From assembly GCA_029931535.1 (NCBI GenBank), contig JAQPZY010001579.1, forward strand, positions 3,028,501-3,092,500: a stretch of DNA of 64,000 nucleotides, in the 5' to 3' direction. The notes under the pieces are model-generated. The model was not told the origin of the DNA, ran no database searches, and saw only the letters and a program-made list of their open reading frames with translations. The stretch is from Margaritifera margaritifera (Eukaryota > Mollusca > Bivalvia > Unionida > Margaritiferidae). A program made the translations under genes and the position numbers. Below, one piece after another: positions 34,090 through 47,995 of this stretch. Positions within the stretch are counted from its first letter, which is position 1, and the number at the start of each line of letters is the position of its first letter.

Positions 34090-34202
34090 GACTTTGTAGC
34101 ATCATTTTTGGTGAAGTGTGCATGGTCGAGATGGTCATGGGGTTGGTGCTTACAGGCAAGGCGATGGGTGCCGTTTCCCGCGAACCCGGGTTCGAATCTC
34201 CG
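34090..34202 (+). repeat. tRNA-like SINE head
   Basis: The stretch 'catggtcgagatggtcatgg' resembles box A and 'gcgaacccgggttcgaatct' contains a good box B. A tail after 34,210 is not clearly shared with the other SINEs, so this is either another SINE family or a decayed tRNA pseudogene. Confidence 0.6.
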
Positions 34203-34338
34203 TAGAGTACGAATTAAAAATTCTTGAACGTGTATGAAAATATTATTTAGTAATATTTAAAAGTTCTGTTACTGTTATCAAGCATTCTTCTCTGGGATCC
34301 AGGGACATCACTTTACGCTCTGTTTGGTGTACATTTGT

Positions 34339-35716
<1,378 letters not shown>

Positions 35717-35790
<74 letters not shown>

Positions 35791-35800
35791 GAGAGAGAGA
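35717..35800. repeat. (GA)n microsatellite
   Basis: About 84 bp of GA with one interruption. Confidence 0.97.
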
Positions 35801-38190
35801 GATTTGCCGCCGATGGGTTGTTATTTGTCTTCATGACATGATCTAGTAATAAATAATGAATATACCGCAGCAGTATTGCTGCTTGCAGACATAAAATGAA
35901 ATTTCGATAGAAAATTGAATAGTGTTTGTTCAATAAGCGTCATTCTGCCTGCATATGTAATGAAGTGTGATGTTTGCAAATAAACGAACAAGTGATGAAG
36001 TGGATCTGTCTTAGTGTACTCCGTAGTTGAAGTGCACCATCAATAATCAAGTTTACCTCCTTGTTTACGTTGTGATAGATTAAAACTGCGATGCCACGCA
36101 AGTGAAATAGTATGTCCTTATTCCACTTCGTATACTTTTATGCTCTCTTTTAAGTATAGTGGGAAAAATCCAAAATATTCACGAGAACTTGCAAGGCTGC
36201 TTTTGTGTTTACACTTTCAGATCGCGTGATACTTTTTAAGACGAAATACTTGAATCCCATTTACCGGTCATTACCGGTCATTACCGGTACTCAAGTACGG
36301 AAATTCGATTTGTTACAATTTACCACGCAATAGACAAGCGTTGCAGACCAAATTGTTCAGCTTAGTGACATCATGACAGTATGGTTCTATGATGTCTGCA
36401 CGAAATTGATGGCATTAAAAAGTACGAATCTAACCGTTCTCGAATTATATCTCGTTGGAAGTCCTTTATTGCGTTTAAAGTTAGTACAATGCAATTTTTC
36501 TACAGATATTTTGTTTCACTAATCTCATTTAGACTTCTGATTTGAAATACAACTTTAAATCTAATAAGATACCGAGAAAACTTAATGAAATTATTGGTGC
36601 ACTTCATTACATTTGACGCACAGTCCCATCATCTGTGATTAAATTTGCCGAACAAATAGACTTTTTTCAATACTCCGTTCTTCGATGATCTATTGCGATA
36701 TGGTTCTTTGGAAATAATTGCTTCCCACGTAATTTATTTCAGTTTTATGTCTACGCATATCTTTTTCTCCAAACTATGAGAGTTCATAAATTCAAAATTA
36801 AAAGTTGTTCAAACCGTTGGTAATTAATATAGCAAATATACAGCCAAGAAAACTCGAGGTTTGACATGCTATATGCTTTATACGTCAAACTCTGTTCGAG
36901 TCATTACAAAATTCATTGTACTTAATGGTAGACAGTCGGGATACCAAAAAGAAGGCACTTGAATATAAACCTGTTATTTTCAATACAATCCATTTACCTT
37001 CCTACATGTCATTATCAATTTGTAAAGTATTTTATAGGTAAGTTTTAAAAAAATATATGTCATACAGTCGTCTGTGGGCAACCTGACTTCAATATATGGT
37101 AGGCCACACCCAGTATTCTTGTAGCCCCTAGGCTGTGGGCACAATATTTGTCGGGCCGACATTCTACCAATAATCAATACGCCATTTCTCAAAGTAGCGT
37201 GTAATGTCCCCTTTTCATGAAGAAAAAAGAAGTGGATTACATAAAGGAAGCAATATCTGAAAAAAGGATACAATTATCCCATCAACCAATCACAAAACAG
37301 ATGACTATCAAAGTTGCATCCACGCACGAACAACTTGGAAACACTTAAATAGAAGAGGTCAAAGAACCGATATGAATGATACCTCACGACAGTCTAAGAA
37401 CGACATAGATTAATAGTGAATTGAACTTTAGGGCCAGTCCTGGTCCTCTTATTCCTTTAACATCAGTTTTGTAGGTAAAAGACCCCATCTTGATATGACG
37501 AATTCCTCTTTAAACACCAAGGATGAATTAGAGTTAAGCAAGATTATAGATGTAAATTATAATAGATAAAAACACATGTGTGAAGTAGAGTTAATCAAAA
37601 TTAGAGAAAGTAAATCTAATTAGCATATCTGTAGTTACAACGTTAAAAAAGTGCTTAATATATCTTTAACTTAGTCACAGTGTCTTCAACCTCATAGATC
37701 ATGGTTACGGCTCCCTGGTTTTGACGAGAATACATGCCAACTTTCAGATCTTCAAATACAATACTTAAAAACCGTCCAATACTTACACTCACTCCACCGC
37801 AACTGGTCATCCCCCCATCCCCGGATCATATCAAAATCTAAAACCATTGCGCACATTTACAGATCATCCCCAATCAGATCACAAAGTTTCAGCTTTGTAT
37901 CTTCAGCGGTATAGGAAGAGGAACACTACATCACAAATGGACGGACGGACTGGCAGACATACAGACACAACAACATAATCTCCGCCTTGTTTCCAAAAAG
38001 CGCGTGGATAATTAGACGTTTGCTACGCTATCTCAACTTATCGATGCTAAAGCTTGGTAATGCGTGTATGTGTTTGCAGACATAATGTATTGCTTACATG
38101 AAAAAAGCATATTGTAATGGTCTTGGAAAACATTTTATAAACATCACTGAAAGCATATTTCTGTCTTCTGGTAAGTATTTTACTTTCAGA
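35801..38190. other. No gene seen
   Basis: No coding or mobile-element signal recognised. A triplicated 'cattaccggt' occurs at 36,260-36,292. Confidence 0.55.
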
Positions 38191-38402
38191 TGTATGTATG
38201 TATGTATGTATGTATGTATGTATGTATGTATGTATGTATGTATGTATGTATGTATGTATGTATGTATGTATGTATGTATGTATGTATGTATGTATGTATG
38301 TATGTATGTATGTATGTATGTATGTATGTATGTATGTATGTATGTATGTAGGTATGTATATATGCATGTATGTATGTATGTATGTATGTATGTATCTATG
38401 TA
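38191..38402. repeat. (TATG)n microsatellite, about 210 bp
   Basis: Almost perfect tetranucleotide array. It abuts 'gggtttaacggcgca' at 38,404, which looks like the end of a SINE body, so the array may have grown from a SINE tail. Confidence 0.97.
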
Positions 38403-38774
38403 TAGGGTTTAACGGCGCATAAGCACATCCCTGGCACAATTCTGTCTGTAAAATGACAAGCAAAAGCTAGTTAGCAAAACCTGCCTATTCAAACACCTTG
38501 CCAAAATCCTCAGGAAGACAAACACTAACAACCAAAAGTAAATATGCACCATGAGCTATACTATAAAAGGTAAAGATGTCTTTTTAAAAAAAATCCCCAA
38601 ACAGCCTACACAACAGAGATGAAGGCCAAAAAGTAGAGGTGTTAAATCCCTAGAATACAAGGTCACATTTTTTCTGTTTAAACCGCAGTAATTTAAAAGT
38701 CCATAATACCTTCTCAGTTGAAACACCATCACAGGATATATCCAACAAAAAAAAAAAAACAACAGGTTGCCTCC

Positions 38775-39460
38775 ATTACAGTATTCACCCACCCTCCCGG
38801 CAGCTTGTACCCCCCCCCCCCGATTTTAAAAACGAAAAGCAACAAGGATATAAAAAATGCAAAAAACTTAGTAATTTCATTCATCAATTTATAATTTCAA
38901 ATCTGACTGTCGCCAGGGGGCCTCTAACACGTCCATCTCCTTCGCGTTTCAATCCAAACGGGAGATTCTTCACTAAGACGGCCGCCATATTTGCGTGGGC
39001 GAGTCTGTATTTTTCAGACAACGGGAGTGATGTAGTTCATCGTCTTTGATATGCTCCGAATCATTCCGTAAATTTGGGAGTTACATTCCTTTCAACGCTT
39101 GCCCTTTTTATTTTTTTCAATTTTTTTGAGAAATATTAAAACTAAACATTGCAAATATTGGATGAAGACGACACAGTTTTTTACCTTCTATGTATGTGTA
39201 GTCCAAGAAAACTCACCCCTTCGCTGAAAATGGACTTTTTCAGGAACCGGAAAAGGACAGTGAGCAGGCTGGCTTTTTTAACACTGAAAACTCCGTTTGG
39301 ATTGAAACGCAAACAAGTTGACAGTGTTAGAGACCCCCTGGCGATAATCAGGTTAGAAATTATAAATTGATGAATGAAATGACTGCATTTTTTATATCCT
39401 TGATGCCTTTCGTTTTTAAATCGGTGGGGGTACAAGCTGCCTGGAGGGTAGACGATTACT
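38775..39460. mobile_element. Foldback element, arms of about 200 bp
   Basis: The left arm (38,775-38,985) and right arm (39,250-39,460) are inverted copies sharing 'ggcagcttgtaccccc', 'aaggatataaaaaatgca', 'atttcattcatcaatttata' and 'gcgtttcaatccaaacgg'. The 260-bp centre has no transposase. The arms are very similar, so the insertion is fairly recent. Short plus and minus frames within it are incidental. Confidence 0.88.
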
Positions 39461-40574
39461 ATAGTTGCCTCTTACGTCATGCCGGCGGATGCATAACTTC
39501 GGACCGATATATTTTTAAATATTCCAATCTCTGTATATGATGCCTATAAATATAGATGATGTATGTGTGTATGTACCTACTTAACATAGGGACAATGCAA
39601 TCATGTATATATGTGCGTAAGCGCATGTGTGCAGACCCTATGTTACTCGGCCTCTCCTGCACCGATTAAGATGGAGGCTTATAAGCTTATACGATTACCC
39701 TAACCATACCATGCTTTGTACATGCACACAGCGGTCTTAGAAATTTTGATTCATCATAAGAGTGAATGGGATGAGATTGCTAGTGTCACGGGTTCAAATA
39801 TCTAAGAAAAACCAGGGGTCAAAACGCTGTGATACATATTTCTAATTTAAATGGTAGTTTATTGTACAAGCTGAAGCCATGCGAAACTCCAATCCAACTA
39901 TTTTTTGCCCAGTGTTCTTTATGTAAGCGCCCTTCCGTTCTTTTGCTTTGAACGAACATATGTAATGAAATATCGAGCACTGATGGCGTGAACAAAACAT
40001 CATCTTGAATATACTTCCATTATATCATTATTGGATACAGATGTTGACTACAAGGTAACTAAGGTGTATTGGTCCTTGTAATCTGTACGTCAGGATAATG
40101 ACTTCTTCTTTGTAAAAGATTATTTGCTGCACAATTGTCTCACCCGTGCTGCCTGTGTATAGAACGCGAATTTCCATGGTTGCCAGAGAGATTCCCATTT
40201 TCTATTATATCAATTACGTCAGTTGATATTTGAAGTTTCCAATGCTGACGAGATGAATCCTCCATGTTATATCGCATGCATCTGAATTTAACTTAATGAC
40301 AGTACGATTCTCTCTTTCAGATGAGTTAATGTTTCTCAGTCACTGATGTATTCTTTTTTATACCATAATTCATAGTGACATCTTGGTCTTATTTACACAT
40401 CAAATATACACCAAAAAGTTCATGGTCATGTAGTCCACACACCTACATAAGCGGGACGTCTGACATAACACTATTTTATCCTCTTTTCGACCATGTAATT
40501 TTAGCTCTATTGTTTATAGACCAGAAGAGCTTTTGGGATGGTATGTTGTCTGTCGTCCGAGGTCCGTCCGTCCG
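39461..40574. other. No gene seen
   Basis: No recognised feature. Confidence 0.55.
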
Positions 40575-41830
40575 TTAGCAGAAGCTTGTTATCGCTACTC
40601 CTCCTAAGCTACTTAGAGAGGATTGCCATGGAACTTTACACACACATTCATCCCTTGGTCTAGTTAGTCCTAAATGAAAATGGTGCTGCTTGGACATCCA
40701 ATATGGCCGTCTCAGCGACCATCTTGAAAATCTTGTTATCGCTACTTCTCTTGAATGGATGGTCATATCAACATGGGGTTTTCACTTAAAGACTTCTAAT
40801 AATATCTTGTTGGTCCTAGATAAAAATAGTGCCGATCTGAAGTTCAATATGGCCGCCACGGCAGCCATCATGAAACTCTTGTTTTATCGCTACTCCTCCT
40901 GAATGAATGGTCACATTAACATAGGGTTTCACTAAAAAACTTGATATGATATATACTTGATCCTAAATGACAAAAGTGCCAATATGATGTCCAATATGGC
41001 TGCCACAACAGCCATCTTTAAAAACTTGATATCGATAGTCTTCTGAACGGAAAGTCATATCGACATGGGGTTTTCACCAGAAGACTTCATATGATGTCTA
41101 TTTGATCCTAAATGAAAATGGTGCCGCTTTGACGTCCAATATGGCCGGCACAACGGCCATTTTGAAAATCTTGCTATTGCTACTTCTCCTGAATGGATAG
41201 TCATATCAACATGGGGTTTTCACTGAAAGACTTCTTATGATGTCTAGTTGGTCCTAAATGAAAATGGTGCCGATCTGGCGTCCAGTATTGTCGCCATATC
41301 AGCTATCTTGAAAACCTTGTAATCACTACTCTTCTTGAACGGAAAATCATATCAACATGGGGTTTTCACAGGAAGACACCGGCACTGATATCGTCTTCAA
41401 TATGTCCGCTACAGCGGCCATCTTGAAACTCTTATCGCTGCACCTCCTCGATGGATGGTCATATCGACATGGGGTTTTTACCAAATGACTTATTGTGATA
41501 TCGAATTGGACCTAAATGAAAATGCTGCCGCACGTCTCCTCAGTGGATAGTTATATGACATGGGATTCCACCAGAAGACTCCTTGTGATATCTAGTTAGT
41601 TCTAATTTAAAATGGTACTGATCACCCTCCAATATGGCTGCCATGGTGGCTATTTTGAAAATCTGAAAATCTTGTTATCGCTACTCCTGAATAGATCGTC
41701 ATATTGAAATGGGGTTTTCACTAAAAGACTTCTAATGATGTCTAGTTGGTCCTAAATTAAAATGGTGTACATCTTACACCCAATATGGCTGCCACAGCGG
41801 CTAATTTGAAAATCTTGATATTGCTAATAA
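40575..41830. repeat. Tandem array, about 146-bp unit, 8-9 copies
   Basis: Each diverged unit carries 'ttatcgctactcctcctgaa', 'catatcaacatggggttttc', 'cctaaatgaaaatggtgccg' and 'tccaatatggccgccac' variants. Unit starts are at about 40,588, 40,738, 40,885, 41,031, 41,175, 41,320, 41,435 (short), 41,680 and 41,820. It is satellite-like, non-coding and older than the short minisatellites. Confidence 0.88.
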
Positions 41831-43002
41831 ATATCAGAGATGGTTTCAACACTCAGCAGTTAAAAAGTATAAATGGTCTTATCTTGAATTCTTCGAAATT
41901 CATTTCGGCCAGTAGAGCGTCAGTTCCTTCGAGGGACTCTTATTGTGTTATATAACTTTTAAAGGATAAGGGACTGCTTGATATACTCTACTTTTTATAT
42001 ATAATTTCATGACCCAGCTTCAGAAAGTCTCAGCTAGAGTGCAGATCTCTAAGCCGATATGAACTTTTGCTCCAACGATATAAGTTTTATTACATATTAC
42101 ATTTATAGTAGTAAAAAAAATCCTTTACTTATTTGCAACTTTAGACGAAATTATGAAATATATTTGATTAAATTCGATTCAATAGTAAAGGCAGTTCCAG
42201 ATACTTAGGTGATGGCCATACATACTCTGACGTTATCTAAATGGGATTGAATGATATACAAAAGGGTGGAAAGATATATCGTTAGGTCTCGTTGAACTTA
42301 CAACATTTAAATGAGTTCACAGAAAAGAAAACAAACTTAAAAGTGCGTATATACAACAAAGGTATTTAAGTATTTTCTCTGCAAGCGCTATTCCTGCTCA
42401 AATTTAGTTTAGTATCTCACAAATTTTATTCGATTTCTTGTTGTTTGCATATCTTATACCGCGGTACAATTATTTAAAGTAATTTAAATCATGCAAGTAA
42501 TATCTTTATGTTTTTGTAGCACTTGCGAATGATCAGCACCTTACTTTGTGGCGAAGATATTTTTCTAGAAACTTCGAACAGATAATTGCATTCTATAAGA
42601 TGAGTAGTTTCTTTCAAGCAGACTCGCTCCACCGTGACTCCACGAAAATATGCTAAGCTCTGAATCTCGTCAGAGTCTGGCTAAATGAGGCAATCTGTTT
42701 TATGAAAGACTTTGATAAAAAATTAACTTGCCAATCATATGTTTTAGTGTTTTGCTGTTATTTCCAGAATCAATCAGAAACAGCCATTTTTGATATAAAT
42801 AGCTCTGTCTTATGGATTGTATCAAGGGATAATTCAATATATAGGTTTCTGACTTTTCCGACCCAGGCGAATCGTCCCTAATTCTTTATTGATCAGTCCG
42901 TGAGAATGATGATGTTCTGAAATAAGAACTCCCATTTTTCTAATCTCATTTGTTTACAAGCTTTTTTTTTTTTTTACAGCGTTTCCTTTTTGTTTGCTTT
43001 TT
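41831..43002. other. No gene seen
   Basis: AT-rich sequence without recognised content. Confidence 0.6.
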
Positions 43003-43048
43003 TATCACACACACACACACACACACATACACACACACACACACACAC
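43003..43048. repeat. (CA)n microsatellite
   Basis: CA run with one TA interruption. Confidence 0.96.
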
Positions 43049-43128
43049 CTGGCAACGGCGCGGTTCTTCGTCAGGAAACAAGCTTACAAAAACAAGACAC
43101 CTAATACAAGCGCCAAAAGAAAACCTGA

Positions 43129-43132
<4 letters not shown>

Positions 43133-43214
<82 letters not shown>
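43133..43214. repeat. (TA)n microsatellite
   Basis: About 80 bp of TA. Confidence 0.97.
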
Positions 43215-43216
<2 letters not shown>

Positions 43217-43646
43217 ACCTCAAAAACACCACATTTGTTTCAGGGACATTCATTCGATTCATATTCCTTTATGTCTGAAATGAAGAATGTATGTACATGA
43301 TGGAATACATCGCTTAAACTCACCAAAGATTTACCTTTGGCTCGTTTCCCACTGTTCCTTGCATTGTCTGAGATCAAAAGGCAGACTGAGTCTCTGATTC
43401 ACGAGTAGAGATTGCGTCGGCAATTAGTGTACCTGGTGGGTGTTCTTGAGTTGCAAGATGGATTTAGGTGGAAGAAGTGTGTCTTAGCTTACACAATATG
43501 AGCTTAACCCCGAAAAAAATCAGAACTGTGTCAAATTCGAGATTGTATACTGTTTAAATATATTTACTTTTATATATAAAAAGTTAAAATTTTCTGACAT
43601 CAAAATCAAATTCATTAATTATCTGTTAGGTTTTCCTAAACTTTCA

Positions 43647-43647
<1 letters not shown>

Positions 43648-43677
<30 letters not shown>

Positions 43678-43727
43678 CATACATACATACATACATACAT
43701 ACATACATACATACATACATACATACA

Positions 43728-43756
<29 letters not shown>
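43648..43756. repeat. (CATA)n microsatellite
   Basis: About 27 perfect tetranucleotide units. Confidence 0.97.
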
Positions 43757-43758
<2 letters not shown>

Positions 43759-43884
43759 CTGATAGGATTAAATGACCATGTTTGGGTATTAATCCTGTAT
43801 ACATTTTACCTAATCACTCACAAGTTTACATAAAGTCGTTCGGATTTTATTTACTTTGTCAGTAATTAGGTAAAATTTACACAT

Positions 43885-43983
<99 letters not shown>

Positions 43984-44128
43984 TTAAATTACCCTGGTTG
44001 GATATTTATCGATATATAAATTGTACCTAATCACTCACAAAGTTAACATAAAGTCCTTCCGACTTTATTTACTTTGTGAGTGATTAGATAAAATTTACAC
44101 ATCGACAAATACCCAAACATGATCAGTA
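43759..44128. mobile_element. Duplicated palindromic unit split by a TA tract
   Basis: Two direct copies of a hairpin unit, with 'acctaatcactcacaa' at 43,808 and 44,026. Each pairs with its own inverse ('actttgtgagtgatta'). The outer 'ccatgtttgggtatt' (43,778) is inverted as 'aatacccaaacatg' (44,107). A (TA)n tract of about 90 bp lies between the copies (43,887-43,978). Confidence 0.75.
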
Positions 44129-44515
44129 AGTGCCTATAATTCCACTTTTCCTCCTTTGTATCGTTAAACCAGCGGATTCCGTCAACAAAACATTGGATAC
44201 TAGCCTCTTTCATTAGCCTATTCACCTGGCGCCAGAATACCTAGCGCCATCTTCACTAGCCAAGGGTCGTCGACTCTAATATAGTATTATAGATAGGTTA
44301 AAGGGTCATAGCAGGTCATATCAGTAATCTGAGAAACTTTTGTCACTCGGTAGGATTTGTTTTGGTGTTTGTTTTACCAGGCAACTTCTTTTTTTGACAT
44401 TAAGCCCGCGTCCCGTGCATGTTGTTTTAGCATTCGTTGTTCAAACTTTCTACTCATTTCCTTCAAAACAAAAATCGTGTCCATTTTTAGTGACATTCCT
44501 TGCTCTGACGTCATA

Positions 44516-44805
44516 CAGGACCGGTTTAACCACCAGGCAAACTAGACAGTAGCCTAGGGCGGCAAAAGTGTGTGGGGTGGGGGTGGGGGTGGGGTGGGGT
44601 GGGGCAAAAAACAAAATGAATATAAAAAAAGAGAAATAGTATAAAATAGAAGATAAGAAACGTCTAAAAATAGAAAGAGAAAAACAGAAGAAGGAAAAAA
44701 TAAATGTAAAATATTCATTTTTGAAAGTTAATGCTATGTGGGGAGGGGGGGGGGGGCAAGCCTGAAGGTTCGCCTAGGGCGCCAAATACCCTTGTGCCGG
44801 CCCTG
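44516..44805. mobile_element. hAT-type MITE with 8-bp target duplication
   Basis: The element begins 'caggaccggtttaacc' and ends 'cttgtgccggccctg', short inverted ends typical of hAT transposons. It is flanked by a perfect direct repeat 'acgtcata' (44,508-44,515 and 44,806-44,813). Subterminal 'gcctagggcgg' and 'gcctagggcgcc' flank a GA-rich interior with two G runs. It has no coding capacity and must rely on a transposase from elsewhere. Confidence 0.92.
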
Positions 44806-44813
44806 ACGTCATA

Positions 44814-45489
44814 TGATCATGGCCTTCAATAACAGATGGTGAAAGATTTTGTCGAAGGAAAAATGCAGTCATTTCTGAATGAAGAGTGGCTCGTAAAACC
44901 TGCCATATGTTTTGATTGGCTACAAATGTGAGTGTTGGAGTGCATGAAGGACTGTGCGATTAAATTATTTGAACTTCATATCGGAGATTTTTTATGTGGA
45001 GTTGCAAATTTGTAGATGAAGTCACGAGGGAAAGGGGAGGGGGAGTTGCTCTTATTATTATTATGTTGTAAGGAGCTTCGACAAAGCGTCACCTAAAGTG
45101 CACTGGAAATTGATTGGGAACCGAAAGTAGTTGCCAGAATTTACCGATGTGTGAAAAAATCCAGATCAGTATCACGTGACCATTCATATCCAATCACATT
45201 ACAGAAACCTCAGTAAATTCATAGCAATTGGGATTATATATTTCGGGTCATAACTTCAGGAATTTCGAAAAGGGTGTTGCAGACGTTTTAAATAAATAGC
45301 GTTACCAGAACGGCAAGTTACAAAGAAAAACAATAGGACTGGCCCAGCATGACGGCAAAATGTCAAATGGTTGATACCAGACCATTCTTTCTGAAAAATT
45401 CTCAAATAAAGGATGATCGCTTTTGAAAAGCTGGAGTATTTAAATTTGTTTTAAAAATTGTATATTTGACATAGCTAATAGTCCACGTA
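44814..45489. other. No gene seen
   Basis: No recognised feature. Confidence 0.55.
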
Positions 45490-45885
45490 ATCCAAAATTA
45501 CTTGAAAATTTATATGGTGGTATTCATTTTTTAACCCCAAATTACTTGAAAATGTATATGGAGGTGTTCATTTTGTAATCCCAAATTACTTGAAAATGTA
45601 TATGGTGGTGTTCATTTAGACAATAGGACGGACAGTACGAACAAGTTTCATTCCAGTATCTCAAAATGTAAAGAAGTTATAGCGCGGACACAGAATTTTG
45701 TACATTTTAAATAAAGTGGGATAACTCCAAAGGTGCTGATCTGACAGCAATGGTTATTGCACGCGACACACTTTCTAGTATATGGAGTGTCATTCCAGTA
45801 TCTCAAATAATAAATAAATTATAGCGCGGACACGAAATTCCGGACGGAAGAAAACTCAGACAATAGGACGGACAGTACGAACACT
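45490..45885. repeat. 46-bp tandem repeat (3 copies) followed by a diverged 220-bp repeat
   Basis: 'aattacttgaaaatgtatat' units repeat three times to about 45,618. Then 'gacaataggacggacagtac' at 45,619 recurs at 45,860, with 'cattccagtatctcaaa' and 'ttatagcgcggacac' also occurring twice between. Confidence 0.82.
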
Positions 45886-46812
45886 CTATTACGCCCTGCT
45901 ATTCAAGACCGGGGGCATGAAAAAACTCGTCTGCAAGGTCTACATATACATCAATATTAGTACGAAATCGCTGTTACGTTTTGGCGAAAGGTAGGTTCCT
46001 GAAATGACTAATAATCATTATGATCTGCGAATCTTCAAATTTGTTTATATTTACTAAAAAATATCAGAGTTATCTTAATGTTTTATTCTCATGATTTCTC
46101 TTGGCATCGTCTTTTCGGAATGTGGCGGTTCCTTTGCAACACGTGAAACTATGTCATCCAGATGTTCATCACTTATGTTCGAAAATTCTAGTTTACATAG
46201 ATTATACCGTCTTATCCAAGAAAATCATTAAACATGCTGCTTATATCTACAAGAGTAAATCCAATTTCAAAAAGAAAAGATTCTAGGGTCACTTTTGGGA
46301 CATAAAATTCCCTATTTGTTATCATCGGCTGCAAGTTTCCATATTTTATGCACATTGTGCGCAGTTCCAAGATTTTGCCTCGACCTTTCAAGCCCAAACA
46401 TTAAAATTCATACTGTGAAAATTTACAGACAACGTCGGTTTTTATCTTCTCACTCTGAAATACGGACACATATTCATCTCAGCTTAGTTTTTTTGCAAAA
46501 TCTCAGAGACATCCATGTTGATGTTACGGTGTACGCTGTAAATGTTCCCCTAGTGATATGTCTTATTTCGGTCCTTAACGGTCTTGTCCGTAAGAATTTC
46601 CGAAAGTATCTACCTCATCATCATAACGTTAAAAGTACTGCAAATAGAGATGAATGGACCACGTATAACGTACATTGCATCAAACATAATGAATTGACAA
46701 GCACTGCACATAATGTTTTCTTCACCACAGATAATGAGTTATCAACCGCATATATAGAAATATCCACAACGTATAATGAATATTCGTATATAATAAGAAG
46801 CATAACATATGT

Positions 46813-46815
<3 letters not shown>
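45886..46815. other. No confident gene; weak receptor-like frame at 46,295-46,810
   Basis: A plus-strand open frame contains 'VPLVICLISVLNGLVRKNFR', which loosely recalls the last helix and cytoplasmic start of a seven-helix receptor. The rest of the frame has no such features, and the end runs into a TA tract. I regard it as unproven. Confidence 0.3.

Positions 46816-46863
<48 letters not shown>
46816..46863. repeat. (TA)n microsatellite
   Basis: TA run, repeated in short form at 46,871-46,883. Confidence 0.95.
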
Positions 46864-46868
<5 letters not shown>

Positions 46869-47062
46869 CTATATATATATATAATGAAATAATGAAAGGA
46901 CTGGGATTATATATATATAATAAACTGTCAACGAACAGTGCAAAACTAGTTTTTAACTAGCCTAAGCGCTTTTGACTCTCATTGAGTCTTTTTCAAAGGC
47001 ATACACAAAACAGAGACAAGACAATAAGCACAAAAAAGCGTTGAAATTACAAAAGTTTACAT

Positions 47063-47106
47063 AACTATTTCTACGGGAATTACAGCGAATTCCCGTAGAA
47101 ATAGTT
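47063..47106. repeat. Perfect 19-bp hairpin with 6-base loop
   Basis: 'aactatttctacgggaatt' is followed by 'acagcg' and then its exact reverse complement. It lies in otherwise unannotated DNA. No U run or gene end nearby supports a terminator reading. Confidence 0.9.
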
Positions 47107-47279
47107 GAATAATCCTGAACGCATTACTTTACTAGAGCAACTGCAATGACTCGAATCGCAAATCCCCACGTTCTTTATTGCTTATTATCCCCCCCTCCTT
47201 CATATTTCTCTGTACTAACCCCCTTTCTCTCCTTCACTTTATCTTCCATCTCCATCGTAGCCAGAACTAATATGTATAT

Positions 47280-47340
<61 letters not shown>

Positions 47341-47839
47341 TAGGTAGGTAGACAAGATTACTCATGCTTGATCATATACACTGTATAAATTGTAATATCG
47401 TGCATTGCTTTAAATAACTGTATATATCTATATTCAGATTGATGGGTGGATTTAGAAATGAAAGGCCTGGCATTATTATATCGGTAAACAACCTATGCAA
47501 ACGGCTGACTGATCTGTACGAATTCCAACCGTGACATTTAAAATAAATGCAAATGATCACAAACTCGACTTTAGAGATCGGCGACAGTTGCACACATTGT
47601 TGAAGTTGAGTAGTGAGGGTAATATGTGCAACTTTCGCTGATTAAAGGCATGATTTTGATCTATTGCGTTGAATGTAAATATCATGGTTTGAAGTCACAG
47701 AGAAAAAACAAACGAGACAGAGACGGAAGGCTGATGAACGGAAATAATTCGGCAATGAATTTATAGGGATTTTATTACATATAAAGGATATCATCAATGA
47801 CTAACTCAGCTGCTATTTAACATTTGTTTTTTCTTTTTG
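47107..47839. other. No gene seen; (CA)n at 47,282-47,335
   Basis: Apart from the CA microsatellite nothing was recognised. Confidence 0.6.
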
Positions 47840-47995
47840 TTGGTTTTAACGGCACTTTTAACACATTATTGGCTATATCATTTCGAGGAAATTGGAGCTA
47901 AGTGCCTTTCCCAAGGACACACCGAAGCAGCCTACCGGGCTGACTTGGGCGGGTATCGAACCCGCAACCCTTGGATTATGAGTTCGACGCTCTTG
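47840..47995 (-). repeat. tRNA-derived SINE, family 1, second copy
   Basis: The minus-strand head includes box B 'gcgggttcgatacccgc', followed by 'tcagcccggtaggctgcttc' and 'aaaggcacttagctcc', matching 288-488. The 3' end reads 'agtgccgttaaaacc'. Confidence 0.78.

Noticed and set aside
38098..38463. MYVC- and THIH-type repeat peptides over the TATG array
   Set aside because: A simple tetranucleotide repeat is translated; no coding function is implied.
46295..46960. G-protein-coupled receptor exon
   Set aside because: Only one helix-like segment resembles such receptors; upstream helices are missing and the frame ends in a TA microsatellite.
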